A DNA stretch of 64,000 nt from Thioalkalivibrio thiocyanoxidans ARh2 (GTDB lineage Bacteria; Pseudomonadota; Gammaproteobacteria; Ectothiorhodospirales; Ectothiorhodospiraceae), in NCBI RefSeq assembly GCF_000385215.1, contig NZ_ARQK01000060.1, positions 92,916-156,915 on the forward strand, read 5' to 3'. Position numbers and translations under genes: made by a program. Each line of letters starts with the position of its first letter. The first letter of the stretch is position 1. The notes under the pieces were generated by a model. The model saw nothing but the letters and a program-made list of their open reading frames with translations. It did not search any database and was not told the DNA's origin. Positions 7,732 through 15,888 of the stretch are shown here, in pieces.

Positions 7732-8972
7732 TCGATTCGATATCGGAGCTTTTCGAGGGGGCCGCGGCCAAATGGCTGAGTGCCGTGGACGCCGAGCCGG
7801 ACAAATCGAACCAGCATGAGATCGGAGGCCTGCCGAGCGCTGGCTTCAGGCGCTATCTGGGCGAGCCGGCGAAGGATGAGGTGCTCCGGTTCGATACGGT
7901 CATGGCCTATCTCGAGGACGATGAAGACACGCCCCCCGAGATCGTGGAGGACACGGTATCCTGGTACGACTGCCGATGGAAGAACCCCAGTCGCACCCCC
8001 GAATACCGGCTCTATTACCGGAGCAATGCCGTTACGGACCGGATCGCCGAGGGCGACCTCATGGTCATTGCCAAGGCGCGTGATGGGTCCCTGCTGATCG
8101 TATTCGCGCCCGGTGAGTCGGAAGTCGAATCGCAGATCCGGCACGTGTTCGGATTCGGGGACTTGGGCGAGCGGTTCCAGGCCGCATCGATGCCGGCGTC
8201 AGCGCTGACCCTGCCGCTTAAGCTACTCCTCGAGGAGATCGGCGTCGCCTCGATCCAACCGGACGACGCCACTGGGGATCTAGAAATCGTCCTCGAGCGT
8301 TTTCCCGACCGGTTCCCCTCGACGGCGGAATTCTCATCGCTGGCTAGGGAGCTCAGTCGTGGCGACCCACTGGGACAGCCTGATGACACGCTCCTCGCGT
8401 GGATGGAGCGCGAAGAAGCCCTCTTTCGGGCCTATGAGCGCGAGGTTGTTCTGGAGCGGTTGGAGCAGGGTTTCCACGGGGACGTTGACGAATTCGTCAG
8501 GTTCTCCCTAAGTGTCCATAACCGCCGAAAGTCACGAATGGGGCATGCGTTCGAGAACCATCTCTCGGCACTCTTCACGGCACACTGCCTGCGGTTCGAG
8601 AAGGGCGGCGCCAAGCGGGTTACTGAGAATAAGTCCCGGCCGGATTTCCTCTTTCCGGGGTTTTCCGAATACCACGACCCTGCTTTTCCGGCGTCCCGGC
8701 TTTTCCTGCTTGGAGCGAAGACCACCTGCAAGGAACGTTGGCGGCAGGTCTTGGCGGAGGGGAAACGACTGAGGACAAAGTACCTTGCCACCCTTGAACC
8801 GGGGATCACCAAGACGCATACGGATGAGATGCTGGCTCACAACCTGCAGCTCGTGGTTCCAGAAGCTGTCCACTCGTCTTATTCGGTAGCCCAGCGAGAT
8901 CAGATTATTGAGCTGCGGGAGTTTATCGATCGCGTCAAGTCTGCTGGTGAGCGCGGCGGGACTATAGGGTGA
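7728..8972 (+). CDS. Type II restriction endonuclease, EcoRII family
   Basis: A 414-residue protein, close to EcoRII (about 404). Residues ~30-170 resemble the N-terminal B3-like effector-binding domain. The C-terminal half carries the EcoRII-C nuclease core with the PD...(X)AK pattern: Pro305-Asp306 in SRPDFLFPG and Lys331 in LLGAKTTCKERWRQ, with arginines following. EcoRII enzymes cleave before CCWGG and need two target copies. The GTG start overlaps the vsr stop (GTGA), so methyltransferase, Vsr and nuclease are translated as one coupled operon. In the classical EcoRII locus the two main genes are arranged differently, so this M-V-R order is worth noting. Confidence 0.93.
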   Translation: MIDSISELFEGAAAKWLSAVDAEPDKSNQHEIGGLPSAGFRRYLGEPAKDEVLRFDTVMAYLEDDEDTPPEIVEDTVSWYDCRWKNPSRTPEYRLYYRSNAVTDRIAEGDLMVIAKARDGSLLIVFAPGESEVESQIRHVFGFGDLGERFQAASMPASALTLPLKLLLEEIGVASIQPDDATGDLEIVLERFPDRFPSTAEFSSLARELSRGDPLGQPDDTLLAWMEREEALFRAYEREVVLERLEQGFHGDVDEFVRFSLSVHNRRKSRMGHAFENHLSALFTAHCLRFEKGGAKRVTENKSRPDFLFPGFSEYHDPAFPASRLFLLGAKTTCKERWRQVLAEGKRLRTKYLATLEPGITKTHTDEMLAHNLQLVVPEAVHSSYSVAQRDQIIELREFIDRVKSAGERGGTIG

Positions 8973-9337
8973 TGTGGCGAGCTGTTGACGAGATCGTGTT
9001 TCCATGCGACGGAAATCGAGCCGGGCATGGATATCACTGCTGTCACCGCTCAGACGCGCATCAACGACCGCATCCTTTCCTAGGTCGATAGAAAACCGCG
9101 AGCGAGTGGTAGGGGACGGTTTCCTTAAGCGGATCGCCGAAAACGGCCCCTCAACCCCTTGAGTGGCCAAGCAGCGCCCGCACGCCACTATTCGTAGATG
9201 CAACTGTGCCTCGCTAACGGCCCGCGCATGCGGGCTACGAACTCTACCGACACGTAGCGGGAGCTGGGGCTCAGTGGCGATTTGGGGCCAGTATCGATCT
9301 CTGTCTTCCGGTTTTGTATAGATTTGAGGGGGTATGG
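8973..9337. other. Intergenic stretch between the restriction operon and the OLD nuclease gene
   Basis: About 365 bases without a supported gene. Near the 3' end there is a TATAGAT at 9317-9323 that could be a -10 box, but no good -35 lies 17 bases upstream, and a GAGGGGG ribosome binding site at 9326-9332. No long inverted repeat stands out. Confidence 0.4.
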
Positions 9338-11326
9338 ATGAAAATTGAAGAAATCTGGATACACAATTTCCGGTGTTTTGGTCCTTCAGGCACAAAGATA
9401 GCTCTGGAGGGTTGCGCCACTGCATTTGTCGGTGGCAATGGTTCCGGCAAGACAGCCGCCTTCCAAGCAATCTCACGTCTTTTTGGTGTTACGAACGCAG
9501 GTCGAAGGGTTCGGAGGGAGGATTTTCATATTACCGAAGATCAGCAGGAGCTCCAGTCGGGAGCAACCCTGTCGATTGACGTATTGTTAGCGTTCCCCGA
9601 GCTGGAGGGTCTGGACGATGGCGATGTTGAGGACGCCGTTCCAGAGTTCTTCCTGCAAATGGCGGCTTCCGGACCAAGTGCTCCTCTCAAGGCGAGGATG
9701 AGGCTTCATGCGACATGGACGGACGACGGCACGCCGGAGGGCAGCATAGACGAGGACCTTCGTTGGATCACTGCGCTCGATGACCAATTTGAATGGGATG
9801 AATGCAAGCGAGTGCAGGCTGTGGAGCGGAGCTCGATCCAGCTCATCTATGTCCCGGCTGTCCGGGATGCGGAGACGCAGGTGACGGCATTGCTAAAGGG
9901 GCGGTTGTGGCAGGCCGCAAGATGGTCTGGGGAATTCCGCAACCGCAGCGCAGAAAGCGTCCAAGCGATTCAGGAGCGGTTCGAGCGCGAGGAGCCCGCA
10001 CGCGCTGTCCTAGATAAGCTCACAAAACGTTGGCGGCAGGTGCATGAGGCGGATACCGACACTCAACCGACCCTGCGCTTAGTCGAGAGCCGGTTCGAGG
10101 AACTGGTTCGCAAAGCGGAGTTTGCGCTTGCTCCCGACGAGTCCGGACAGGAGCGCGCCCTCAGTGAACTCAGTGACGGGCAGCGTTCGCTTTTTCATAT
10201 CGCTCTTACCGCGGCGACTCTGGAAGTCGAGAAGGACCTTTTCGCGTCAACTGCCGGCGAAGGCGCGTTCCATCAGGATAAGCTCAGGCGGACGAGTCTT
10301 ACCTTCCTTGCGATCGAAGAGCCAGAGAACAGCCTGTCTCCGTTCTTTCTCTCACGCATCGTCACGCTGGCTCGGGAGATCGGCGTGCTCCCGTCCGCCC
10401 AAGTAGCCCTGTCTAGCCATTCGCCAGCCATTCTCAGCCGCATTGAACCGGAGGAGGTACGCTATTTCCGCTTAAACCGGCTGCGCCGATCGTCCAATGT
10501 CCGTCGGCTCACGATGCCGGGAGGCGAGGACGAAGCAAGGCAGTATGTCCGGCTTGCCATCAGGGCCTATCCGGAGCTTTACTTCGCCCGCTTCGTCATC
10601 CTTGGCGAAGGAGATTCCGAGCGCCTTGTGATCCCGCGCGTTGCGGATGCCATGGGTGTTCAGCTCGACCCCTCATTTGTGCCGATCGTCCCCCTAGGCG
10701 GGCGTTATGTCAGCCACTTCTGGCGGCTTCTCAATGATCTCGACATCCCCCATGCGACCCTGCTGGACCTCGATAGTGGCCGTTCACACGGCGGTGCTCG
10801 CCTTTTGGCTGATATTGTTGAAAAGCTGAAGGGACTCGGCAACGACCTTATCTCGAATTCGCTGGCCGAGGCTGGAAATATCGATCCTGATGAGTTGGAT
10901 AATGTGGCGGACGGCGATTTGCTGGACGAGGGCGGGGGGCACGCCTGGCTTCAGGCCCTAAGAGAAGAGGGCGTATTCCTTTCGTTTCCGCTGGATATCG
11001 ATTTTGCGATGCTTAGTGCGTTCCCGGAAGCCTATCAGCACCCGCATCCTGGAGGCTGCGGGCCGCGCAGCGGCCGCGCTGCTACTAGTGACAAGAAGGC
11101 CGTGACGCTCAAGACTGGCGGCAATCCTGATCTTTACGATGAGACATATGATGATAGGTTCAAATGGTACCCCTACCTATTCCTGAGCAGGAGCAAGCCC
11201 GAGACCCATATTGCGGCCCTTGCTCGGATCGAGCCAGACGAACTTTCCAAGGATGCACCCGCCGAGCTCAAGGCACTCATCGAGCATGTGAAGGAAAGGC
11301 TCGGGCTTGAGGGCAATGATACATGA
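9338..11326 (+). CDS. OLD-family ATP-dependent nuclease (Gabija GajA-like)
   Basis: About 662 residues from the ATG at 9338, chosen because GAGGGGG lies five bases upstream and the protein then begins MKIEEIWIHNFRCFG, the usual start of RecF/OLD-type ATPases. The ABC-type ATPase has Walker A GGNGSGKT (32-39), signature LSDGQRS (278-284), Walker B FLAIEEPEN (323-331) and an H-loop SSHS (359-362). A TOPRIM domain follows, with LGEGDSE (Glu424) and LLDLDSG (Asp477, Asp479) as metal-binding motifs. Class 2 OLD proteins with an adjacent UvrD-like helicase form the Gabija anti-phage system, in which GajA is the nuclease. This protein is longer than characterised GajA (~580 aa), so 'Gabija-like' is the safe call. 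Confidence 0.88.
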   Translation: MKIEEIWIHNFRCFGPSGTKIALEGCATAFVGGNGSGKTAAFQAISRLFGVTNAGRRVRREDFHITEDQQELQSGATLSIDVLLAFPELEGLDDGDVEDAVPEFFLQMAASGPSAPLKARMRLHATWTDDGTPEGSIDEDLRWITALDDQFEWDECKRVQAVERSSIQLIYVPAVRDAETQVTALLKGRLWQAARWSGEFRNRSAESVQAIQERFEREEPARAVLDKLTKRWRQVHEADTDTQPTLRLVESRFEELVRKAEFALAPDESGQERALSELSDGQRSLFHIALTAATLEVEKDLFASTAGEGAFHQDKLRRTSLTFLAIEEPENSLSPFFLSRIVTLAREIGVLPSAQVALSSHSPAILSRIEPEEVRYFRLNRLRRSSNVRRLTMPGGEDEARQYVRLAIRAYPELYFARFVILGEGDSERLVIPRVADAMGVQLDPSFVPIVPLGGRYVSHFWRLLNDLDIPHATLLDLDSGRSHGGARLLADIVEKLKGLGNDLISNSLAEAGNIDPDELDNVADGDLLDEGGGHAWLQALREEGVFLSFPLDIDFAMLSAFPEAYQHPHPGGCGPRSGRAATSDKKAVTLKTGGNPDLYDETYDDRFKWYPYLFLSRSKPETHIAALARIEPDELSKDAPAELKALIEHVKERLGLEGNDT

Positions 11327-13164
11327 GTGGAGTGCGCCCCGGAGACTGGAGTGCGCAAGGCGTTGAGTACCTCGAGCCGCGCGCATGGGAAGCGTTGCGG
11401 GAGACCGAGAGGAGCGTGCTGGTAACGGCAGGCGCGGGCGCGGGGAAGACAGAGTTTCTCGCGCAGAAAGCAACTTACCTTCTCCAGACAGGGCTCTGCC
11501 CTGCGCCCAAACGCATACTTGCGATCAGCTTCAAGCGTGATGCGGCAGGCAATCTCGCGGAGAGGGTAGCCACGCGATGTCCACCTGAACAGGCGCGGCG
11601 CTTCAACTCCTACACCTTCGACGCATTCGCGAAGAGCCTTTTGGACCGGTTTCGTGCGGCGGTTCCCGATGCGTATCGTCCTCCTTCGGACTACCGAATT
11701 GTGATGCCATACGGGCGGGATTACAGCGATTTTCTGACTTCGCATGGGTTCCATGGCGTGAGGACTGACAAGTTCGAGCATGCGATAGCTAGGGAGCGAC
11801 TGCCGATCGCCAATGAAGGCTCTCAGTTGCAACGAGCTGTCGCAACCTACTGGCAGGCTCAGTATGATGAACAGAACGGTGTTCGGCTCTCGTTTCCGAT
11901 GATCAACCGCCTTGTGGAATTGTTGCTCCGGAAGAACCACTCGATACTGAAGGCGCTACAGCTCACCTATCCCGTCATTTTTCTTGATGAGTTTCAGGAC
12001 ACCACCTTCGCGCAGTTTGAACTCCTGTACACAGCATTTGGTGGTAGCGAAGCCGTCTTCACGGCGGTTGGCGACGACAAGCAGCGGATTATGGGTTGGG
12101 CCGGAGCGATGCCAGAAGCCTTCGCGAAGTTCGAAGAGGGCTTTGCGGCGCAGCGCATATCTCTGATCTGCAACTGGCGATCGCACGCGGACCTCGTTCA
12201 GATTCAACATCTCGTCGCGAGCAGGATTGATCCGACTGTTGAGGAGCCGGAAGCACGAGGCAACCGGCGGGTGGATGGCGACGTTTGCGCCATCTGGGAA
12301 TTTGCGACGAAGGAGCAAGAAAGCGATTACCTCGCACATTGGGTCGAACGCGAGGTGCAGGCAGGCCATGTCGAGGCCCACGATGTCGCCATTCTTGTCC
12401 GCATGCGCGCCGACCAAGTTGAGGGCGAGCTTTCCCAAGCATTTGCGAACCGGGGGCTAAGGTTGCGGAATGTCGCTCGCAACGTTGGCGATATCGCCAT
12501 TCAGGACCTGCTTGGCGAGGATATGACGCAAATCCTCCTGCGGCTTATACGCCTTGGCGCTAGTGGGCGGAGCCCCGAAAGCTGGAACGCTTCGCTGCTG
12601 GACTTGCAACATCTCGAAGCGGTCGACCACGGCGATGAAGCGGGACAGCAACTCCTTCAAGAGCGTCTACAGACATTCGTACGCGAGATGCGGCGAACCC
12701 TGAGAGGCCGTGATCCTGTCCCTGGCGCCGCAGGTGAGGTCGCGCAGTCGGCTCTTGATTTCGTTGGGGCCGAGGTCCTGCGGCGGGCCTTTCCCTCTTA
12801 TAAGAGGCAACCCGATTTCTATCGCGTCTGGAATGGGTTTAGGCTGCTCCTAGAGGATTCCCTGCAGCACGCCGAGACGTGGTCAGGCGCTCTTGATGAA
12901 TTCGAGGGTTTCGGTCAAATCTCCCTGATGACGATCCACAAGAGCAAGGGCCTCGAGTTCCACACGATCATCTTCTACGGCCTTGACAACCGGACGTGGT
13001 GGAGCCTTACGCCTGATCGCCCTGAAGAGCTAAAATCGTTCTTTGTGGCCTTCACGCGCGCGAAGCAAAGGGCATTCTTTACTCTGTGCGCTGAGCGTGG
13101 CCAACCCATTGGGTGGTTGGAGAGAATCCTCCTCCCCGGTGGAGTTCGGAGAGTGCGCTTTTGA
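11323..13164 (+). CDS. UvrD-like superfamily 1 helicase (Gabija GajB-like)
   Basis: A 613-residue SF1A helicase. Motifs: Walker A TAGAGAGKTEF (35-45), motif II VIFLDEFQDTT (DEFQD 222-226), motif III AVGDDKQRIMGWAGA (248-262), motif IV NWRS (284-287), then MTIHKSKGLEF (motif V) and FVAFTRAKQR (motif VI). The ATG overlaps the OLD-nuclease stop (ATGA), so the two proteins are translationally coupled. In Gabija, GajB assembles with GajA and is thought to sense DNA ends or nucleotide changes during phage infection. Characterised GajB is about 490 residues; the extra length lies mostly in the second RecA domain. An OLD-UvrD pair of a different defence type is the alternative. Confidence 0.88.
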   Translation: MSGVRPGDWSAQGVEYLEPRAWEALRETERSVLVTAGAGAGKTEFLAQKATYLLQTGLCPAPKRILAISFKRDAAGNLAERVATRCPPEQARRFNSYTFDAFAKSLLDRFRAAVPDAYRPPSDYRIVMPYGRDYSDFLTSHGFHGVRTDKFEHAIARERLPIANEGSQLQRAVATYWQAQYDEQNGVRLSFPMINRLVELLLRKNHSILKALQLTYPVIFLDEFQDTTFAQFELLYTAFGGSEAVFTAVGDDKQRIMGWAGAMPEAFAKFEEGFAAQRISLICNWRSHADLVQIQHLVASRIDPTVEEPEARGNRRVDGDVCAIWEFATKEQESDYLAHWVEREVQAGHVEAHDVAILVRMRADQVEGELSQAFANRGLRLRNVARNVGDIAIQDLLGEDMTQILLRLIRLGASGRSPESWNASLLDLQHLEAVDHGDEAGQQLLQERLQTFVREMRRTLRGRDPVPGAAGEVAQSALDFVGAEVLRRAFPSYKRQPDFYRVWNGFRLLLEDSLQHAETWSGALDEFEGFGQISLMTIHKSKGLEFHTIIFYGLDNRTWWSLTPDRPEELKSFFVAFTRAKQRAFFTLCAERGQPIGWLERILLPGGVRRVRF

Positions 13165-13376
13165 TCCGGCGGCCGTTAATTCGAGTTAGGGGAATGCAGA
13201 TCTATCGGCGTTTGGCGGCGGTGCATCTATGTGCTGTTGGAACCGGCCACCGTCGGTAGTGGACTCCGAAGCAATCTGGGAACCTCGCCAGTTGCTACGC
13301 CGGCGTTAAGTAAGCCTAGATGATTTCATTCAGGCCTTCCTTAGATGCTGGAATGTCCCTTGGACCCTAGCGTCCC

Positions 13377-14054
13377 TCACACGTCTGTCGTGCGGAATCG
13401 CCCAAAACACGGCAGGTCCTCTGGTGTATGGCAGGGCCAGGGCACAGCGCCAGAGTGCTTTGCCCATACCTTCCGCGCACGCCTCAGCATCTTAGCTGCC
13501 TGCGTTCGTACGCCTGAGTGCATTGGGCGGCGGAGTAGGGTGTCCACGTAGGCACGTAGACGCTTGGGGTCGCCGTTGCGCCCAGCGGCTTGGGCAAGCT
13601 CGGCCAGGTAGTTAGCGCAGTCACGTTCGGCCTGTGGCGTGAGGCACCACGTCCAGCGGGCTCCGCCGCCATGCTGTCGGGGCCGGGTCAGGTACATGCA
13701 CACATAATCGCCCCACGTCAGACGCTCTGAGCGAGCGTCACACAGTGTTTCTTCGTCCTTCACCCGGCCGGTTCCGGCCTCGGTGACCAGCAGCACCCAG
13801 CGGATCATCTCGCCCCGATCATCCGGCGGCAGCCCAGCTCCGATCAGGAGTGCGGCGCATCGGCCTCGTCGTTTGCGGTGCTGACGGGCAGCAGGGGATA
13901 TATCGACCTCGTAGAGGCGCCGGAACTTCGCGACTAGTCGATCCCATTTGTCCTCGCGCACCACGCCCGTGGTGTACAGCGGATACCCCCTGCCGATGGA
14001 TCGCAGGATGGCCCGCTGGGCCTCGGCCTGAGATGGATATAGGTGACGCATCAT
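13377..14054 (-). CDS. Hypothetical protein of the element
   Basis: A 225-residue basic protein starting MMRHLYPSQAEAQRAILRS; the second Met (14051) has better spacing to the GGAGG just upstream. It is rich in Arg and Trp, contains RWVLLVTEAGTGRVKDE and a C-terminal helical KMLRRARKVWAKHSG, and has no membrane segment. I do not recognise the family. Codon composition resembles that of the replication genes more than the defence genes, so it may belong to the plasmid backbone. It is transcribed away from the hairpin-dense noncoding region. Confidence 0.6.
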   Translation of the reverse strand: MMRHLYPSQAEAQRAILRSIGRGYPLYTTGVVREDKWDRLVAKFRRLYEVDISPAARQHRKRRGRCAALLIGAGLPPDDRGEMIRWVLLVTEAGTGRVKDEETLCDARSERLTWGDYVCMYLTRPRQHGGGARWTWCLTPQAERDCANYLAELAQAAGRNGDPKRLRAYVDTLLRRPMHSGVRTQAAKMLRRARKVWAKHSGAVPWPCHTPEDLPCFGRFRTTDV

Positions 14055-14196
14055 GCCTCCGGCTGTTCGGGTGTGTTTCTAGGATTCTATCAGCGTTATT
14101 GGCGGATTCATCACCTAGTTTATTACCTAACTAATTACATTGTATTTCAGTGGTCGATCGCTTGCGCTGCCGGTCATTGAGGCGGTCACAGTTTAT

Positions 14197-14232
14197 GTAA
14201 CGGTAACTGTAACTGTAACTGTAACTGTAACT
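14197..14232. repeat. Six tandem GTAACT hexamers
   Basis: Units run GTAACG then five perfect GTAACT copies, 14197-14232, followed by TTAACAGTTAC (14232-14242), which is the inverted form of the unit. So a tandem hexamer array is capped by one inverted unit, allowing a GTAACTGT/ACAGTTAC stem. It lies about 200 bp upstream of the structured RNA region and could be a protein-binding array or a slippage-prone site. Confidence 0.75.
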
Positions 14233-14440
14233 TTAACAGTTACTTCGACTGTCGTTGGAGGAGTGACTTGCGTAGTTCCTCTAGGGTCTTGGCCGATGGT
14301 CTGACTACTGTTTCCGTTTTCATTGGGAGAGGAAGTGCGTTGTGCATTGTAATTCACCGATGGTTGGATTGGATCGGGCTAAGGTATTGATGCAAAAACA
14401 ATGTAGCACGGCAACAGCATTATGCAGTTAATGTTCCTAT

Positions 14441-15628
14441 GTACGACGGTTGGCGGGTTCTTTTTGTCCGCCAACACCAAGTACACGGAGGCTGCGCATT
14501 CGCCGCAGCCAGAGTCGGCCACCGGGACTCGGTGGGCGACCGCGATATTGGCAAGGCACCGCGCGGCTGGCAGAGCGTTGGCGGTCTCCTCGGCGGCTCC
14601 CATAGGGAGCGGTGGAGGAGGCCGCCAACCTCACCACGCCAGCCACGCCACACATACATCACGGGCCGTATGGCCCCCGGGGACTGCCAATCCCCAGGAC
14701 GTCGGCCGCCAACCGGTGTCCAGTGCTACTTAGCGCCCGTTTGCCCGTAATTGGGCTCGCCGGGTGCGAGGGAGGCCCAGTGGACTAATCCCGGCCTGCC
14801 AGCCGGAGTAACCCCACTGGTCTATCCCATCCGTGACATCGATGTACCGATGTTGGGCGACCGGGACACGGGCGCGCGGAGGAAATGCCGCGTGACCCTG
14901 CCCGGGGCGAAAAGAGGTAATCAGTCCTCTCCTCGGGGTGCGGGAAACCGCGCAACGAGTGCCACACACGTGGGCCGTCCACGCCAGTAGTGATGCTGGC
15001 GTCGCCGCCATACGACGAGTGTCGTAGGGGCGGCGGTGTACCTCAATGTGATCCGGGTCGCTCCGGGGAGCATTGGGGGCAGGCGGGAGCGTAAACGTGT
15101 AACTGCGCCGTACAGGCGCTGTGTGGAGCTGTCACAGCCGACTAGGGTAGTGACCTGCGGCGATTCAAAGTCTGATGTACGTACCTGAGCCGTTGTGGAG
15201 CATTGGGCCAGGGAAATCCGGGGGATGCGCCCGGAGATGGTAGACATCAGATGACGAGGATCTAGGCGGTGGCAGTACTGACGCCCCGGGATAACCGGGC
15301 AAAGGGCCGAGGGGGTCGGTGTAGTGGCATACACCGGCGCGGAGCTTACGACTCCGAAAATCCCCGACGCCCCGAGAGCGTTCCGCGATCAGGCAATGAA
15401 CCGCGTTCCCGAAAGGAGCGTGGGAGTTTTACTTTCCCGAGAGGAAAGTAAAACACTCCGGGTTGGCACCCGGAGGCCGAAAGCGAGAGGTAGCACGATG
15501 GTGTAGTACCCCATCCTGGCGGATGGGTGTCACGTTCCGTATTCGAGCGTGACGTGTGGTGAGCATTGGGATCGGGTTGGCCCCCGATCTCAACAAGAGT
15601 GTAGTGAGGCTTGGCGGCCTTATTTTTT
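14441..15628 (+). ncRNA. Candidate large structured noncoding RNA (~1.2 kb)
   Basis: No plausible protein gene fits here, but perfect hairpins follow one another on the + strand. Stems of 6 bp or more (5'/3' arms): 14449-14456/14468-14475; 14490-14496/14504-14510; 14577-14591/14615-14629 (one G-U, G621 opposing U585) with inner 14596-14601/14605-14610; 14777-14783/14814-14820 enclosing 14791-14795/14802-14806; 14836-14841/14848-14853; 14938-14943/14948-14953 with a GAAA tetraloop and a GG/AA internal loop closed by 14932-14935/14956-14959; 14981-14987/14996-15002; 15003-15009/15029-15035 with inner 15011-15016/15021-15026; 15217-15222/15230-15235; 15317-15323/15330-15336; 15426-15437/15443-15454 (12 bp); 15456-15463/15468-15475 and 15510-15516/15521-15527, both with TGGC tetraloops; 15570-15576/15583-15589. 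A weak stem and TTATTTTTT run end it at 15628. The 5' end and promoter are not visible. I cannot assign it to a known class (GOLLD, ROOL, OLE, HEARO and introns are the ones to test). Confidence 0.7.
15607..15628 (+). terminator. Weak intrinsic terminator at the 3' end of the RNA region
   Basis: AGGC (15607-15610) can pair with GCCT (15617-15620) around TTGGCG, followed directly by TATTTTTT (15621-15628). The stem is short but the U-run is the only long one in the region and sets the likely + strand 3' end. Confidence 0.45.
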
Positions 15629-15656
15629 CCAATGTGACCGATATGGAGGATATACC

Positions 15657-15683
15657 ATGATGTACGACGTCGATACGACATAG
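15657..15683 (+). CDS. Possible 8-codon leader peptide ORF
   Basis: ATG-ATG-TAC-GAC-GTC-GAT-ACG-ACA-TAG encodes MMYDVDTT. It is called only because of the strong GGAGG (15645-15649) eight bases upstream. That GGAGG sits in the loop of an ATAT/ATAT stem (15641-15653), and a 6-bp hairpin (ATGTGC 15684-15689 / GCACAT 15694-15699) begins right after the stop. This resembles an attenuation or RNA-binding-protein-controlled leader, but no larger gene follows on this strand. It could be a chance feature. Confidence 0.25.
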   Translation: MMYDVDTT

Positions 15684-15736
15684 ATGTGCGATTGCACATG
15701 ACGACCACGCCCGTAGCCATTGACTGCGGGCCGTTC

Positions 15737-15765
15737 TCCCACTCCAGGCATTGCCTGGAGTGGGA
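15737..15765. other. Perfect 13-bp hairpin
   Basis: TCCCACTCCAGGC (15737-15749) pairs perfectly with 15753-15765 around an ATT loop. No U-run follows on either strand. A second stem CGCAGGCC (15784-15791) / GGCCTGCG (15816-15823) follows. These lie between the RNA region and the convergent tandem-CsrA gene, so they may protect RNA 3' ends or block read-through. Confidence 0.6.
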
Positions 15766-15839
15766 TATATCGAATTCTTAACGCGCAGGCCGAGTCATGG
15801 ATAAAATCGAGGGATGGCCTGCGTTTCCGTTATGCAAGA

Positions 15840-15878
15840 AAAGACCCCAACCGGAAAAGGCTGGGGCCTTCTTCTGGC
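15840..15878 (-). terminator. Terminator of the tandem-CsrA gene
   Basis: On the minus strand, just beyond the stop of the gene at 15889, GGCCCCAGCC pairs with GGTTGGGGTC around TTTTCC and is followed by TTTTCTT. The + strand version ends in CTTCTTCT and may also terminate transcription arriving from the left. Confidence 0.7.
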
Positions 15879-15888
15879 TGCGGTGGGG

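Noticed and set aside
14197..14242. CRISPR array
   Set aside because: Units are 6 bp with no spacers.
14441..15628. Group II intron without an ORF
   Set aside because: I found no domain V (AGC...GAAA-type helix ending in GTT) and no boundary motifs. The GAAA hairpin at 14938-14953 lacks the required flanking sequence. Needs a covariance search to be sure.
14441..15628. CsrB-like RNA based on GGA content
   Set aside because: GGA is frequent but about what the base composition would give, and only three lie clearly in loops; kept only as a hypothesis.
14379..15720. Several 60-140 codon open frames in both directions
   Set aside because: They overlap in all frames, have Arg/Pro/Ser-rich composition, lack ribosome binding sites, and are better explained as chance frames in hairpin-rich GC-rich DNA.
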